From the NCBI GenBank assembly GCA_963921935.1, contig OY998180.1, forward strand, positions 61,954,551-62,018,550: a stretch of DNA of 64,000 nt, given 5' to 3'. The notes under the pieces are model-generated. The model saw only the letters and a list, made by a program, of their open reading frames with translations, ran no database searches and had not been told where the DNA came from. The stretch is from Galeruca laticollis. Lineage: Eukaryota; Arthropoda; Insecta; Coleoptera; Chrysomelidae. Within the stretch, counting starts at the first letter, position 1; each line of letters opens with the position of its first letter. Of the stretch, positions 1-11,750 are shown one piece after another. The translations under genes and the position numbers were made by a program.

Positions 1-1
1 C

Positions 2-748
2 AGAATTCCAAATAATGTTTTTCATAATAAAAATCTCAATATTTTACTTAACCTCTTCTTGGATAACTCTTATCCAAGACCTTTATTGAATAGGATATTA
101 TTCAGCACATCTAATGCTGTGGATTTGTTGCATGAAGATAGCCATCCTAATTTAGCCCAGACGGATGTTGGAACTGATGTGTCCCCTTCTCGACCGGTTT
201 TCGCTACTTTGCCATATATTAAGGACATAACTCCGAGACTTGCCAGATTGATCCGTTCATGTGGTGATTTTAAAATTGCTAATAAAACTGTTCTTTCAAT
301 CAGATCGATTTACTCTAGAGTTAAAGATAAGGACCCCTTGACTTCACTTACTAACGTGGTGTACAGTATTCCTTGCAGAGATTGTGATAAACAATATATC
401 GGACAGACTTTAAGATCTCTATCTAACCGTATAGTTTCACATAAGAGTGATGCTAGATTACACCCAGAGAGGTGCGCGTTAGCTTTTCATGTAAATTCTC
501 TTGATCATCAGATGAATTATGAGGCTGTGAAGGTGTTAGCGACTGAGTCTAACAAAACGAAAAGATCATTCTTGGAAATGGCTTTCATTTCACAAAACAA
601 TAATGTAATTAACAAGAAAACTGATATTGATCACTTAAGTGAGATCTACTCATTTTTGTTGTCCTTAGATACTAATTTTGCACATCAAGTGGTGGGAAAT
701 AACTATGTTGCTCCTGACAACACCACCCTTATTACTTTAATTCAATAA
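2..748 (+). CDS. PLE C-terminal region with GIY-YIG endonuclease (partial)
   Basis: The frame is open from base 2, so the protein begins outside the window; no start codon is needed here. The visible ~248 residues are the tail of a Penelope-like polyprotein. A cysteine pair in the segment IPCRDCDKQYIGQT (about 374-415) carries the Y-IG core of the GIY-YIG nuclease and is preceded by VVYS. The Arg and His of the helix follow in LSNRIVSHKSD. A conserved C-terminal Glu/Asn block (FLEMAFISQNN, then NVINKKTDIDHLSEIY) matches the end of this domain in PLEs. The nuclease is thought to nick target DNA for reverse transcription. The catalytic positions appear present and no stop interrupts the visible part. 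The reverse transcriptase would lie to the left. Confidence 0.85.
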   Translation, partial: RIPNNVFHNKNLNILLNLFLDNSYPRPLLNRILFSTSNAVDLLHEDSHPNLAQTDVGTDVSPSRPVFATLPYIKDITPRLARLIRSCGDFKIANKTVLSIRSIYSRVKDKDPLTSLTNVVYSIPCRDCDKQYIGQTLRSLSNRIVSHKSDARLHPERCALAFHVNSLDHQMNYEAVKVLATESNKTKRSFLEMAFISQNNNVINKKTDIDHLSEIYSFLLSLDTNFAHQVVGNNYVAPDNTTLITLIQ

Positions 749-764
749 TAATAATAATAAACTT

Positions 765-859
765 ACTTTGAATGTATTGGTGTTGGTAGATACATTCAAG
801 TAAACAAATAATAATAATTAAAACTAATTTTGAGTGTATTGGTGTTGGTAGATACATTC
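765..859 (+). repeat. two hairpin-forming direct repeats in PLE 3' UTR
   Basis: Two copies of a hairpin share the loop TGGTGTTGGTAG. The first (about 765-801) has arms GAATGTAT/ATACATTC extended to ~12 pairs with one bulge. The second (832-859) has GAGTGTAT/ATACATTC with one G-T pair. The stem is kept while one base has changed to a wobble, so the RNA fold may matter. The function is unknown; it lies just past the PLE stop codon. Confidence 0.55.
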
Positions 860-1480
860 GGATTGGAGAACTATTAAATTACTTAATTACTATATTTATT
901 ATTACATATTAATATTTCTGTTCTGTTGTCTTCTCTTTCCTTCCTTTGTGTTAGTCATAACGAAGTGATGTTCTCTACGCACTCTAAACATAATAAAAAT
1001 GAGAGCGTTCTCCTAGCTCTGTCTCACACTTTCTTTCTCTCTTCCTCTATTCAACAATATTACATCTTCTTATTACACCAATTGTTGGCCCTACAGCAGC
1101 CATTACGAAAATAGTGGCATTGTCCCACAGCTCATGATTGACGTTGGTAACACTGTTTGTCTCTTGTCACATCCCTTTTGGAGGCAAAATATATCATTTC
1201 CTCGCCGGCGTTTAGTATGGTGACACATGAAGATGAAATCAATGGTTTTATTTTATAAAATGCTGCGACAATTACAATTGTTGCTATGACACGATTGATT
1301 AGGCCGTTGGTTCAATTCCTACTTGAATATTCCACAATTTACGATCTGTAGTTTACGATTTTACATCTTTATGGAATCTAACCTCACTTCGGAGGTAAGT
1401 ACACACGTGGTTGTGAATTTCATTTTTAATTATTCTCTTTGACCACAGTATTCAACTGTTGTTTTTTCATTCTAGTTTCC

Positions 1481-1510
1481 CTGATGATGAGGACAAACAT
1501 CCTCGAAAGC
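1481..1510 (+). ncRNA. hammerhead ribozyme core in PLE 3' end
   Basis: CTGATGA (1481-1487) is followed by a perfect 5 bp stem GAGGA/TCCTC (1489-1493 with 1500-1504) closing a six-base loop, and then GAAA (1505-1508). This is the conserved hammerhead core with helix II. A possible short helix III pairs AGC at 1508-1510 with GCT further right. I could not find a convincing helix I, so cleavage activity is not established. PLEs are known to carry hammerhead motifs near their ends. Confidence 0.6.
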
Positions 1511-1574
1511 TTGGACATTTTCCGCTAAGAGTATATCTTTTCCAATTTTTGCTGCAATCCCCAATATTCACTAG

Positions 1575-1575
<1 letters not shown>

Positions 1576-1617
<42 letters not shown>
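1576..1617. repeat. (TA)n microsatellite
   Basis: Uninterrupted TA dinucleotide tract separating the PLE from the 353 bp satellite array. Confidence 0.95.
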
Positions 1618-1618
<1 letters not shown>

Positions 1619-3335
1619 CAACAAAGAGATTCATGGGTAATTCACGCAAAATAAAGGGCTACTGAAATAGAGTGGTAACCGTGGACATGCATGTTTCTGG
1701 CTCATTTCGCCTCTTCAGCACGGCATAACCAAATAAGGATGTGAAATTTGGAAGCAAAGATGTTAATTGAAACATGGGAAAACACAAAATAACGGATTTC
1801 AGCAGGAAAACCAAACGCTCATTTGTGTCTTCAATTGGAAGATCCCGAGCTTTATTTTGCGTGAATTACCCATGAATCTCTTTGTTGTTGTTATTAACAT
1901 ATCATGCGATATTCCTACATCTTCTTTGTTATTTACTATGGGTCGGAAGGTTCATGGCGGGGGGGCTATATGCGCCTCCGTGTCGATGTTGGTTGTTGTC
2001 CTGAAAACTCGGGATCTTCCAATTGAAGACACAAATGAGCGTTTGGTTTCCCTGCTGAAATCCGTTATTTTGTGTTTTCCCATGTTTCAATTAACATCTT
2101 TGCTCCCAAATTTAACATCCTTATTTGGTTATGCCGTGCTGAAGAGGCAAAATGAGCCAGAAACATGCATGTCCACGGTTACCACTCTATTTCAGTAGCC
2201 CTTTATTTTGCGTGAATTACCCATGAATCTCTTTGTTGTTGTTGTTAACATATCACGCGATATTCCTACATCTTCTTTGTTATTTACTATGGGTCGAAAG
2301 GTTCATGGCGGGGGGGGGCTATATGCGCCTCCGTGTCGATGTTGGTTGTTGTCCTGAAAACTCGGGATCTTCCAATTGAAGACACAAATGAGCGTTTGGT
2401 TTCCCTGCTAAAATCCGTTATTTTGTGTTTTCCCATGTTTCAATTAACATATTTGCTCCCAAATTTCACATCCTTATTTGGTTATGCCGTGCTGAAGAGG
2501 CAAAATGAGCCAGAAACATGCATGTCCACGGTTACCACTCTATTTCAGTAGCCCTTTATTTTGCGTGAATTACCCATGAATCTCTTTGTTGTTGTTGTTA
2601 ACATATCACGCGATATTCCCACATCTTCTTTGTTATTTACTATGGGTCGGAAGGTTCATGGCGGGGGGGGGGGCTATATGCGCCTCCGTGTCGATGTTGG
2701 TTGTTGTCCTGAAAACTCGGGATCTTCCAATTGAAGACACAAATGAGCGTTTGGTTTCCCTGCTAAAATCCGTTATTTTGTGTTTTCCCATGTTTCAATT
2801 AACATATTTGCTCCCAAATTTCACATCCTTATTTGGTTATGCCGTGCTGAAGAGGCAAAATGAGCCAGAAACATGCATGTCCACGGTTACCACTCTATTT
2901 CAGTAGCCCTTTATTTTGCGTGAATTACCCATGAATCTCTTTGTTGTTGTTGTTAACATATCACGCGATATTCCCACATCTTCTTTGTTATTTACTATGG
3001 GTCGGAAGGTTCATGGCGGGGGGGCTACATGCGCCTCCGTGTCGATGTTGGTTGTTGTCCTGAAAACTCGGGATTTTCCAATTGAAGACACAAATGAGCG
3101 TTTGGTTTCCATGCTGAAATCCGTTATTTTGTGTTTTCCCATGTTTCAATTAACATCTTTGCTCCCAAATTTCACATCCTTATTTGGTTATGCCGTGCTG
3201 AAGAGGCAAAATGAGCCAGAAACATGCATGTCCACGGTTACCACTCTATTTCAGTAGCCCTTTATTTTGCGTGAATTACCCATCAATCTCTTTGTTGTTG
3301 TTAACATATCACGCGATATTCCTACATCTTCTTTG

Positions 3336-3336
<1 letters not shown>
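1617..3336 (+). repeat. ~353 bp satellite array, inverted at its left end
   Basis: Units recur with the landmark GTCGATGTTGG at 1982, 2335, 2690 and 3041, giving spacings of 353, 355 and 351 bp. Most of the length difference is in a G run (about 7 to 11 G) after TTCATGGC. The first part (1617-1852) is a unit in the opposite orientation, and the rest are head-to-tail on the plus strand. The frames running through it (MRELPMNLF and similar) exist only because the unit happens to be open; I do not regard them as genes. The array is bounded by (TA)n on both sides. The same unit flanks the errantivirus at 43363-50743. Confidence 0.9.

Positions 3337-3390
<54 letters not shown>
3337..3390. repeat. 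(TA)n microsatellite
   Basis: TA tract joining the 353 bp satellite to the 474 bp tandem repeat. Confidence 0.95.
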
Positions 3391-3393
<3 letters not shown>

Positions 3394-3647
3394 GAATATA
3401 ATTTCATAAAATACGAGGTGCTATATAAAATATAAATTTCGATTTTCTACTACACCTGTTTTAGTCAAAATTTCAATAATTTCGACTTATTGGCCTGACC
3501 GTTCTTCGAAGGGCAAAACAACTACATTCCTGGCTAATACCACGCAGAATATTGAATTAAATCCCCTTCGAAAACCGTGACGTCGATCGGCCATTTTGCC
3601 GATACGGACATCTGTGGTGATTCGCAACTGATAGCGGAAGAGCATAG

Positions 3648-3684
3648 TACACTTACGCGTTTCGACCTTCTTGGGTCTCTTCAA
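3648..3684 (-). ncRNA. hammerhead-like motif, repeat copy 1
   Basis: On the minus strand: TTGAAGA (core with C3 changed to T), stem GACC/GGTC around loop caagaa, GAAA, then a short helix III (ACGC/GTGT) with a GUAA loop of the GNRA type, then the cleavage triplet GTA. Helix I next to the core pairs poorly, so activity is doubtful. The order of parts fits a type I hammerhead. Confidence 0.5.
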
Positions 3685-4121
3685 GAGTGCCGTAATGCCT
3701 TCCAGTTCAGAATCTCTAATCCGAACTGAAGATTACCCCCTCCGACAACCTCTCTTGGTTCGTGTAGTTACACAAGCGAGAAGTAGTCAGTTGGCGCCAT
3801 CTTCACTTTCAGTTGCGAACCAACACCTCAGATGAATGCGACCGTATTAGTCGTATTAAATAAAAATGAATATAATTTCATAAAATACGAGGTGCTATAT
3901 GAAATATAAATTTAGATTTTCTACTACACCTGTTTTAGTCGAAATTTCAATAATTTCGACTTATTGGCCTGACCGTTCTTCGAAGGGCAAAACAACTACA
4001 TTCCTGGCTAATACCACGCAGAATATTGAATTACATTCCCTTCGAAAACCGTGACGTCGATCGGCCATTTTGCCGATACGGACATCTGTAGTGATTTGCA
4101 ACTGATAGCGGAAGAGCATAG

Positions 4122-4158
4122 TACACATACGCGTTTCGACCTTCTTGGGTCTCTTCAA
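4122..4158 (-). ncRNA. hammerhead-like motif, repeat copy 2
   Basis: Same motif as the one 474 bp to the left. The helix II stem and GAAA are unchanged and the helix III loop reads GTAT instead of GTAA. The third repeat copy diverges before this point and lacks it. Confidence 0.45.
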
Positions 4159-4650
4159 GAGTGCCGTAATGCCTTCCAGTTCAGAATCTCTAATCCGAAC
4201 TGAAGATTACACCCTCCGACAACCTCTCTTGGTTCGTGTAGTTACACAAGCGAGATGTAGTCAGTTGGCGCCATCTTCACTTTCAGTTGCGAACCAACAC
4301 CTCAGATAAATGCGACCGTATTAGTCGTATTAAATAAAAATGAATATAATTTCATAAAATACGAGGTGCTATATGAAATATAAATTTCGATTTTCTACTA
4401 CACCTGTTTTAGTCGAAATTTCAATAATTTCGACTTATTGGCCTGACCGTTCTTCGAAGGGCAAAACAACTACATTCCTGGCTAATACCACGCAGAATAT
4501 TGAATTACATCCCCTTCGAAATTCTGGAGTAGTTTTTTGTGTATTATAATATAGTGAATGTCTGACACAGTTGGAGGCCATAGGTCTGGAAAGTTGAGAT
4601 ATTGAAGCCGTACGCCCAGAGAACGGAAGCAAAGAGTTCTCAAATCAGAT

Positions 4651-6682
<2,032 letters not shown>

Positions 6683-8629
6683 TATTATTGTGAAAAAATA
6701 ATGCTACACCCTGTATATCAAATAATGAAGAATTAAGATTATGTATTGTAATCTAAAAGAATTTTTTTTAAGTCAAAATATTTTTTTTAAACATTTGAAT
6801 GGTGACAATCTGTACGATCCACTATTCGATAGAGAAGACATACAGAAAGGACAGACTGTATAATGTAGGGATAATTGCGAATAGGTGTGATAAACAATTT
6901 ATATGAAATAAATTACCTAACGAAACTTTTATCAAAGAGATCAAGTATCAAAATTTGTTCATAATAAGAAACTAATAATGCTTTATTCTGTAAAGTCAAG
7001 CTAATCTCGTAATATTTGTTGATTAAGACATTAAAATGAGATAGTGTAGATGTTTATACATAACAGAGCAGGAAAATATAAAATAATGTGAATTTCAGAG
7101 AACATGACTTATAAAGAAAACGAATTTTCATTTTGCATACATATTTAAAGGTAACAGCTGTCATCTATTAAAACATTATGAATATTCATTTGACATACAT
7201 ACTTAGAGGTTAGGAAATGTCATTTTAACAATACTAAGAAATATTATTGAATGAAAATAATATAGGAAGTCTAAGCAATTAAAAACCTTAGAATATAATA
7301 TCATGATATAATGGATGAACATTCCACTGGTTGAAATGAAGAATTTGAGTTATAAAATAAATAGTCAAATTTGATTGGTTAATAAACATTTAAAAAAGAT
7401 CACATCGGCGACAACTGTGTTGCTAACGAAAAAAAAATCAGAATGTGAGAAAGTTGTTGATTATGGGGGCTATTGACTAGTAGGTTTTCTTTTTGGGAAG
7501 AGATTTTTGGAGCAGCAAAATTTTTTGGGTAAAGTAAATTGAAATCATTTGGAAGACAAAATTTGAATATAGAATTTAAAACAAATACATTATACTTACA
7601 AGAGATATATCAGTGTAAGTAGTTTAGTTTATATAAATAATAAAAAAAGGAATTGTTGAATGTTGTAAAACACTAATCATGAATTTTATTTTATAAAATG
7701 GTGTCTTGTGTCTGGTGGAAGTAAAATAGCCAAATTAGTTTTCGAAGAACATTGAATAGTGGAATTTGTGTGAGCTGTTTGGACTTTGAAAGAAATACAG
7801 CATCGATTCCTGTTTTGGTAGAAGCAGAATGCCAACAGGGAGGTTTTCCAGGAGGAGAATCTGGAACAAACAGAAATCGTGAAGTAAATAAGGTAGTACA
7901 AGTTAGTTTATTAATGTATTAAGAGGTCAAGCGTACTTACTAATTTGTAAAAAAAAAACTAAAATTTTGTGATGCATAGACGCTGTTAAGAGTGTATTTC
8001 GCCGTTTTCTGAAAGTCAAATGTTTATGAAATTATATAACTGTATTTTAATATTATAATAATATCTCACCAGAGTGCGTGTGATTTGTATGAAAGAGTCA
8101 TCCTTTTAGATAGTTGATTTTCTTAAAAAAAAAACACTTGTAAAAGTGTAGTGTATTTATTTTCATTAAATTAAATATTGTTTTTCCTTTTGAAGAACGT
8201 TTTTTTAAATTACTTGAGTTAATCATTTCATCTGGTGATTTGTGCACCATCTACTTACCACAGGAAGAAGCTCTGAATGAAATCGATTGAACTATGCAGA
8301 TATTTTTTAAGTAGGACAGGACCGTATTTAATTTGAAATCATTAAAAAAGTAACATATTCTGATTAACAAATTTATTTTTAAAAATATAAAGCATTTATT
8401 AACTTTGGCGCAAACATATATAAAATTATAAAATCATTTTATTTAAAATACTTGAACTCTACCCTGAGATGAGAAGTTTTCATGTTGGTTAAATAAACTG
8501 TTTATCATACATATTAAATCCTCAACATACCGGGCAAATTAAACTATTTTCTCACCCAATTCTATTCATAATAATATGTCGGCCCAACGTAGGGCAAATT
8601 AAATTCCCATATAAAATAAACTATAATAA
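6683..8629 (+). repeat. 5' LTR of Gypsy element 1
   Basis: It pairs with the 3' LTR at offset 5068 with no indel seen over ~1.95 kb. The first bases read TA rather than the expected TG because they merge with the flanking TA tract. An AATAAA-like signal sits near 8490. Its last ~110 bases hold two diverged copies of the primer-site region. No protein domain is recognised in the 71-codon minus frame at 7686-7901. Confidence 0.88.
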
Positions 8630-8631
8630 AA

Positions 8632-8650
8632 TGTCACCGCAACGTGGGGC
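8632..8650 (+). promoter_or_regulatory. primer binding site, tRNA-Lys type
   Basis: TGTCACCGCAACGTGGGGC lies two bases after the 5' LTR end. It resembles the classic Lys-1,2 site TGGCGCCCAACGTGGGGC, with changes near its 5' side. Confidence 0.65.
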
Positions 8651-8733
8651 TAATATAGAAATTTAGTAAATAATAATAAAAAGCATTGAAATAAGTTTTT
8701 TTTTACTGTATTAAAAGATTTTAAATACATAAA

Positions 8734-10071
8734 ATGGAAAGGAAAATGACATTAAGGGACGGAAAGCAGGTAGGAGTCGAAAGTAGGTCTGATGAAGAAA
8801 GAGAAGAAAGGAGTAATGGTAGAGGAGATTTTAAGGTACAATATTTGGAACAGGGGAGAGAACATTCGGAAGAAGACATCGCAGAACAAGGTCAGGAAGA
8901 AGAAGATGCACCATTGTCAGAAGAAACAGGACAAGGGGTCAAACAAAAATCGAAAGAGAAAGAGGATATGGACGTGATGAGTATGTTTAAAATGATGATG
9001 GGAGAAATGAAAGAAATGAATAGAAATTTAAATTGTGAAATGAATAATATGAATGTAAAGATGGACCAGAATAAGGAAGAAATGAATATTAAAATGGACC
9101 AAAATAAGGAAGAATTAAAAAAAGAAATGAATATTAAGATGGACCAGAACAAAGAAGAAATTAAACAAACTAAGGAACTGATAATAAAATTGATGGATGA
9201 AAAATTGGGACACGTTGAGAAGAAACTAGAAGAATCAAACATATACATGGAGAATAAAATTGAAGACACTAAACAGGAAATAAGAGGAGAAGTGATTGGA
9301 CGTATAATGGAAATAGAAAATTTACAAATCAACAGAATTAGGGAAATAGAAGAGAAGGAAAAGGATTTCAAAGGAGAGATTCAAATGGATGTAAAGTTAC
9401 AAAATGAAAATATAAATGATGATACTATAGAACCAAAATTAAGTAATAAAATGGAAATTGATGAAATAAAAATACAAAGACAACTAAATGAGGAGATGAT
9501 AGATAGCAATTTACAGAATCTAGGAAGTGAGGAAGCTATGAAAATTTATGAAAAAGAGATTTATTGGGAAATAACAGACCCAGATGTTAATATATTGAAA
9601 CGAATAGTGACATATGGTAAGACAAATAATAATAATAATAGGGGGATACAACTTAATTGGAAATTAGAGGAAATGAATAAGATATTACAAGAGACCAAGG
9701 AAGAAATAGAAGAAACCATAAGACAGAATATAGAAACAATAATTTATGCAGAAAATTTCGAAATGAGATTAAAACTTGGCAGAAATATAAAGATAATTTA
9801 TCCAAGAAATTTTAATAGGATAATTAAAAATGAAATGATAGGAAGTGAGAGTATTATGGGAAATGAAATAATAAAAAGAAGAAACAATAATATGAAGAAA
9901 TTGGAAACACAAATTTTCATGAATCCATTGGGAGAAATTGATGAGATAGGGGACAACAAAATTGAAAAAGACACAGTGGAAAATTTTAAGAAACTTAGGA
10001 AGCAGATAGAAGAGAATCAAACAATAAGAGAAGAGGATAAAACGAAATTTAGGAAAAGAAAATTAAATTGA
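8734..10071 (+). CDS. gag: Gag-like protein of Gypsy element 1
   Basis: A 445-codon intact frame starts at ATG 8734, about 80 bases past the primer site. It is very rich in Lys, Glu, Asn and Ile. A long coiled coil covers roughly residues 75-220, including a repeated block KMDQNKEE three times at about residues 108-145. The N-terminus (TLRDGKQVG followed by RSDEE) matches the Gag of the minus-strand element at 22448-23866, which ties the two families together. I see no CCHC zinc knuckle. An Asn-rich, frame-broken stretch at 10320-10430 downstream may be what is left of a nucleocapsid region. The role is taken from position and from the matching element; the sequence alone would not prove it. 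Confidence 0.75.
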   Translation: MERKMTLRDGKQVGVESRSDEEREERSNGRGDFKVQYLEQGREHSEEDIAEQGQEEEDAPLSEETGQGVKQKSKEKEDMDVMSMFKMMMGEMKEMNRNLNCEMNNMNVKMDQNKEEMNIKMDQNKEELKKEMNIKMDQNKEEIKQTKELIIKLMDEKLGHVEKKLEESNIYMENKIEDTKQEIRGEVIGRIMEIENLQINRIREIEEKEKDFKGEIQMDVKLQNENINDDTIEPKLSNKMEIDEIKIQRQLNEEMIDSNLQNLGSEEAMKIYEKEIYWEITDPDVNILKRIVTYGKTNNNNNRGIQLNWKLEEMNKILQETKEEIEETIRQNIETIIYAENFEMRLKLGRNIKIIYPRNFNRIIKNEMIGSESIMGNEIIKRRNNNMKKLETQIFMNPLGEIDEIGDNKIEKDTVENFKKLRKQIEENQTIREEDKTKFRKRKLN

Positions 10072-10458
10072 ATAATAAGGCTCTATTATAGGACCGGAAT
10101 CTAGAAGACGAATAAGGAATTGTAAAAGGTCGATAAGGAATATAAAAAACAACATGTAAATAAGAAGTTTATAATTAACAAATAATGTTAAAAAAAAACA
10201 TATGTAAATATAATGTTGTACATAGATAGAAATTAGGATATATAAAGATAATGATGAAAAACAGAAATAATTACATTAACAGATATAATACAAATGGATA
10301 TTATAAAAAAAAAACAACAATTATAACAACAATTTAGGAAATAACAATAACTATAATAAGAACGATAGCAAACAAAAACAACTATAACAGAAACTTCAAA
10401 TAAAATAACAACAAAAATAACAATTACAGAGAACAGTATTCAAAGGAGAGAAGAGAGA

Positions 10459-10998
10459 GTGATAACATATAAACATCCAAGGAAATATATAAAATTTGGG
10501 GAAGAATTAGAATTAAAAGAAATAATGGGATTGATAAATATTAAAGGAAAATTAAATGGAAAAGAAATAAAATTATTAATAGATACAGGTTCGGAAGCGT
10601 CTATAATTAAAACAAAACTAATAGAAGAAAACATTGAAAATTATGAAAACAAATTAATTAAAATACCAAAAACTACATTGATAGGAGCAAATGGAAAGAA
10701 GCTATGTGAAGTAAATAAGTCTATAATACAAAATATTGAATTAAAGGATGGGAAAGAAGTTGAGATGCAATTATTGTTAGTAGATAATCTAGAATCAGAC
10801 ATAGTTATAGGAATAGATGAATTAACGAAATATAAAGCAAGAATTGATTTTGAAAAGATGGAGATTGAATTAAATGGTAATAGAATTGAATTTGAAGAAG
10901 AAAATATAGAAGAATTGGAAGTTGAAGAGGATAATAAGAAGTTATGGGAATATAGAAAGGATTGGAAATATGGGAGTATTGGCAATTGGAGAGGATAA
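10459..10998 (+). CDS. retropepsin of Gypsy element 1
   Basis: A 179-codon frame. Residues ~20-135 form an aspartic protease: GLINIKG, then LLIDTGSEASII with the catalytic Asp-Thr-Gly, and later DIVIGIDEL, the usual flap-end/hydrophobic block of retroviral-type proteases. The tail EEDNKKLWEYRKDW repeats in the next frame, showing short tandem duplication of ~60 bp units. It would process Gag and Pol. The frame probably belongs to a larger Pol joined to the following RT start, with a break near 10990. Confidence 0.8.
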   Translation: MITYKHPRKYIKFGEELELKEIMGLINIKGKLNGKEIKLLIDTGSEASIIKTKLIEENIENYENKLIKIPKTTLIGANGKKLCEVNKSIIQNIELKDGKEVEMQLLLVDNLESDIVIGIDELTKYKARIDFEKMEIELNGNRIEFEEENIEELEVEEDNKKLWEYRKDWKYGSIGNWRG

Positions 10999-11359
10999 TA
11001 GGAAGTTATGGAATATAAAGAGGAGTGGAAATATGGAAGAATTGGAATTTGAAGAGGATAATAGGAAGTTATGGAATATGGAGAGGGATGAAATAATGGA
11101 AGAATTGGAATTAGTATGTGGAAATAAGGAATATGCTGAGAAAGTGAAGAATTTAATAATTAAGTATAAAGGATTAGTTAAAAAGGAGATGAGAATGGCA
11201 AATAACTATGTACATAAGATAGAAGTTAAGGGAATAGAAAATTTCAGAATAAGAACATATCCCATACCTTATAAATATAGGAAAGAAGTTGATTCAGAGA
11301 TACAAAATATGCTGAAGGATGGTATTATAGAGAGATGTAACACAAGAAATATAAATTAA
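10922..11359 (+). pseudogene. truncated Pol: repeats plus first part of RT
   Basis: The frame starts with repeated EEDNRKLWN blocks and then reads into the region before the fingers of a Gypsy reverse transcriptase: NNYVHKIEVKG, then YPIPYKYRKEV and IQNMLKDGIIE. It stops at 11359, exactly where SPYNSPL-type RT sequence should follow. Palm motifs, RNase H and integrase are missing, and 11360-11738 is non-coding. This is an internal deletion, not a point mutation. Confidence 0.8.
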
Positions 11360-11738
11360 TAAATTGTACCGATATAAGAGACTCTGAGAAATGTAGAAGT
11401 AATAAGTCGCATAACGAACATTAAAGAATTTTCAAAAATGGATTTATAACATGATTTTTTTTAAACTAATTCCTTTGGATTAAACTTGTAAATGAAATAT
11501 GTACCTAAGAATAAAATAAGAATTTGTATACATATTTAATTATGGTATTGTAAATAGAATTAAAACTAACTGAAGAGGATACTGCAACACAGGATTCCAA
11601 AATCATCTTTGTAACAGCAACCGGAAATAAAAAGAAATGTATTATTAGTAAAATAGAAAGACAATCCTAGAATATAGTACTTGAAGTAAAATTTGCGTTC
11701 ATAAAATTTTTCTTAGAATAAAAAATTTGATAAACGCA

Positions 11739-11750
11739 AAATTTAGGGGA
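11739..11750 (+). promoter_or_regulatory. polypurine tract of element 1
   Basis: AAATTTAGGGGA lies directly before TGTTATTGTG, the first bases of the 3' LTR. It is the expected primer for plus-strand synthesis and fixes the LTR start. Confidence 0.75.

Larger units (their letters stand above)
1..1575 (+). mobile_element. Penelope-like element, 3' part, cut by window edge
   Basis: The open frame at the left edge ends in a GIY-YIG endonuclease. It is followed by about 800 bp of AT-rich 3' sequence with two hairpin repeats and a hammerhead ribozyme core (1481-1510), which is the usual 3' arrangement of Penelope-like retroelements. The right limit is taken as the start of the (TA)n tract at 1576. 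It is uncertain because no target duplication can be seen with the left end outside the window. The stretch 863-1480 holds no gene that I can support. Confidence 0.6.
3391..4650 (-). repeat. 474 bp tandem repeat, three copies, retrozyme-like
   Basis: The same sequence starts at about 3391, 3867 and 4341. Internal landmarks are exactly 474 bp apart, for example the minus-strand frames ending at 3487, 3961 and 4435. The third copy diverges after about 4518. Each of the first two copies holds a minus-strand hammerhead-like motif. The short 65-codon minus frames are shared only because the repeat is shared, and no domain is visible. Possible identities are tandem terminal repeats of a PLE or an animal retrozyme, a small non-autonomous PLE-dependent element with a hammerhead in each monomer. 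Confidence 0.85.

Noticed and set aside
1459..1665. 68-codon frame containing an Ile-Tyr run
   Set aside because: The run is the translated (TA)n tract. The same holds for frames at 3211-3435, 4803-4988, 38068-38421, 38211-38408, 39733-39930 and 39782-40024.
2916..3257. Repeated 113-codon frame (MRELPMNLF...) as a gene family
   Set aside because: It recurs only because the 353 bp satellite recurs. Start and stop positions shift with G-run length and no domain is visible.
3487..4632. Three 65-codon minus frames as tandem genes
   Set aside because: They follow the 474 bp repeat period, and the third has an unrelated N-terminus. No domain and no start context.
8892..9371. 159-codon minus frame
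   Set aside because: Antisense shadow of the Lys/Glu-rich gag, giving Phe/Ser/Ile-rich text. Likewise 9769-10020 and 10641-10985.
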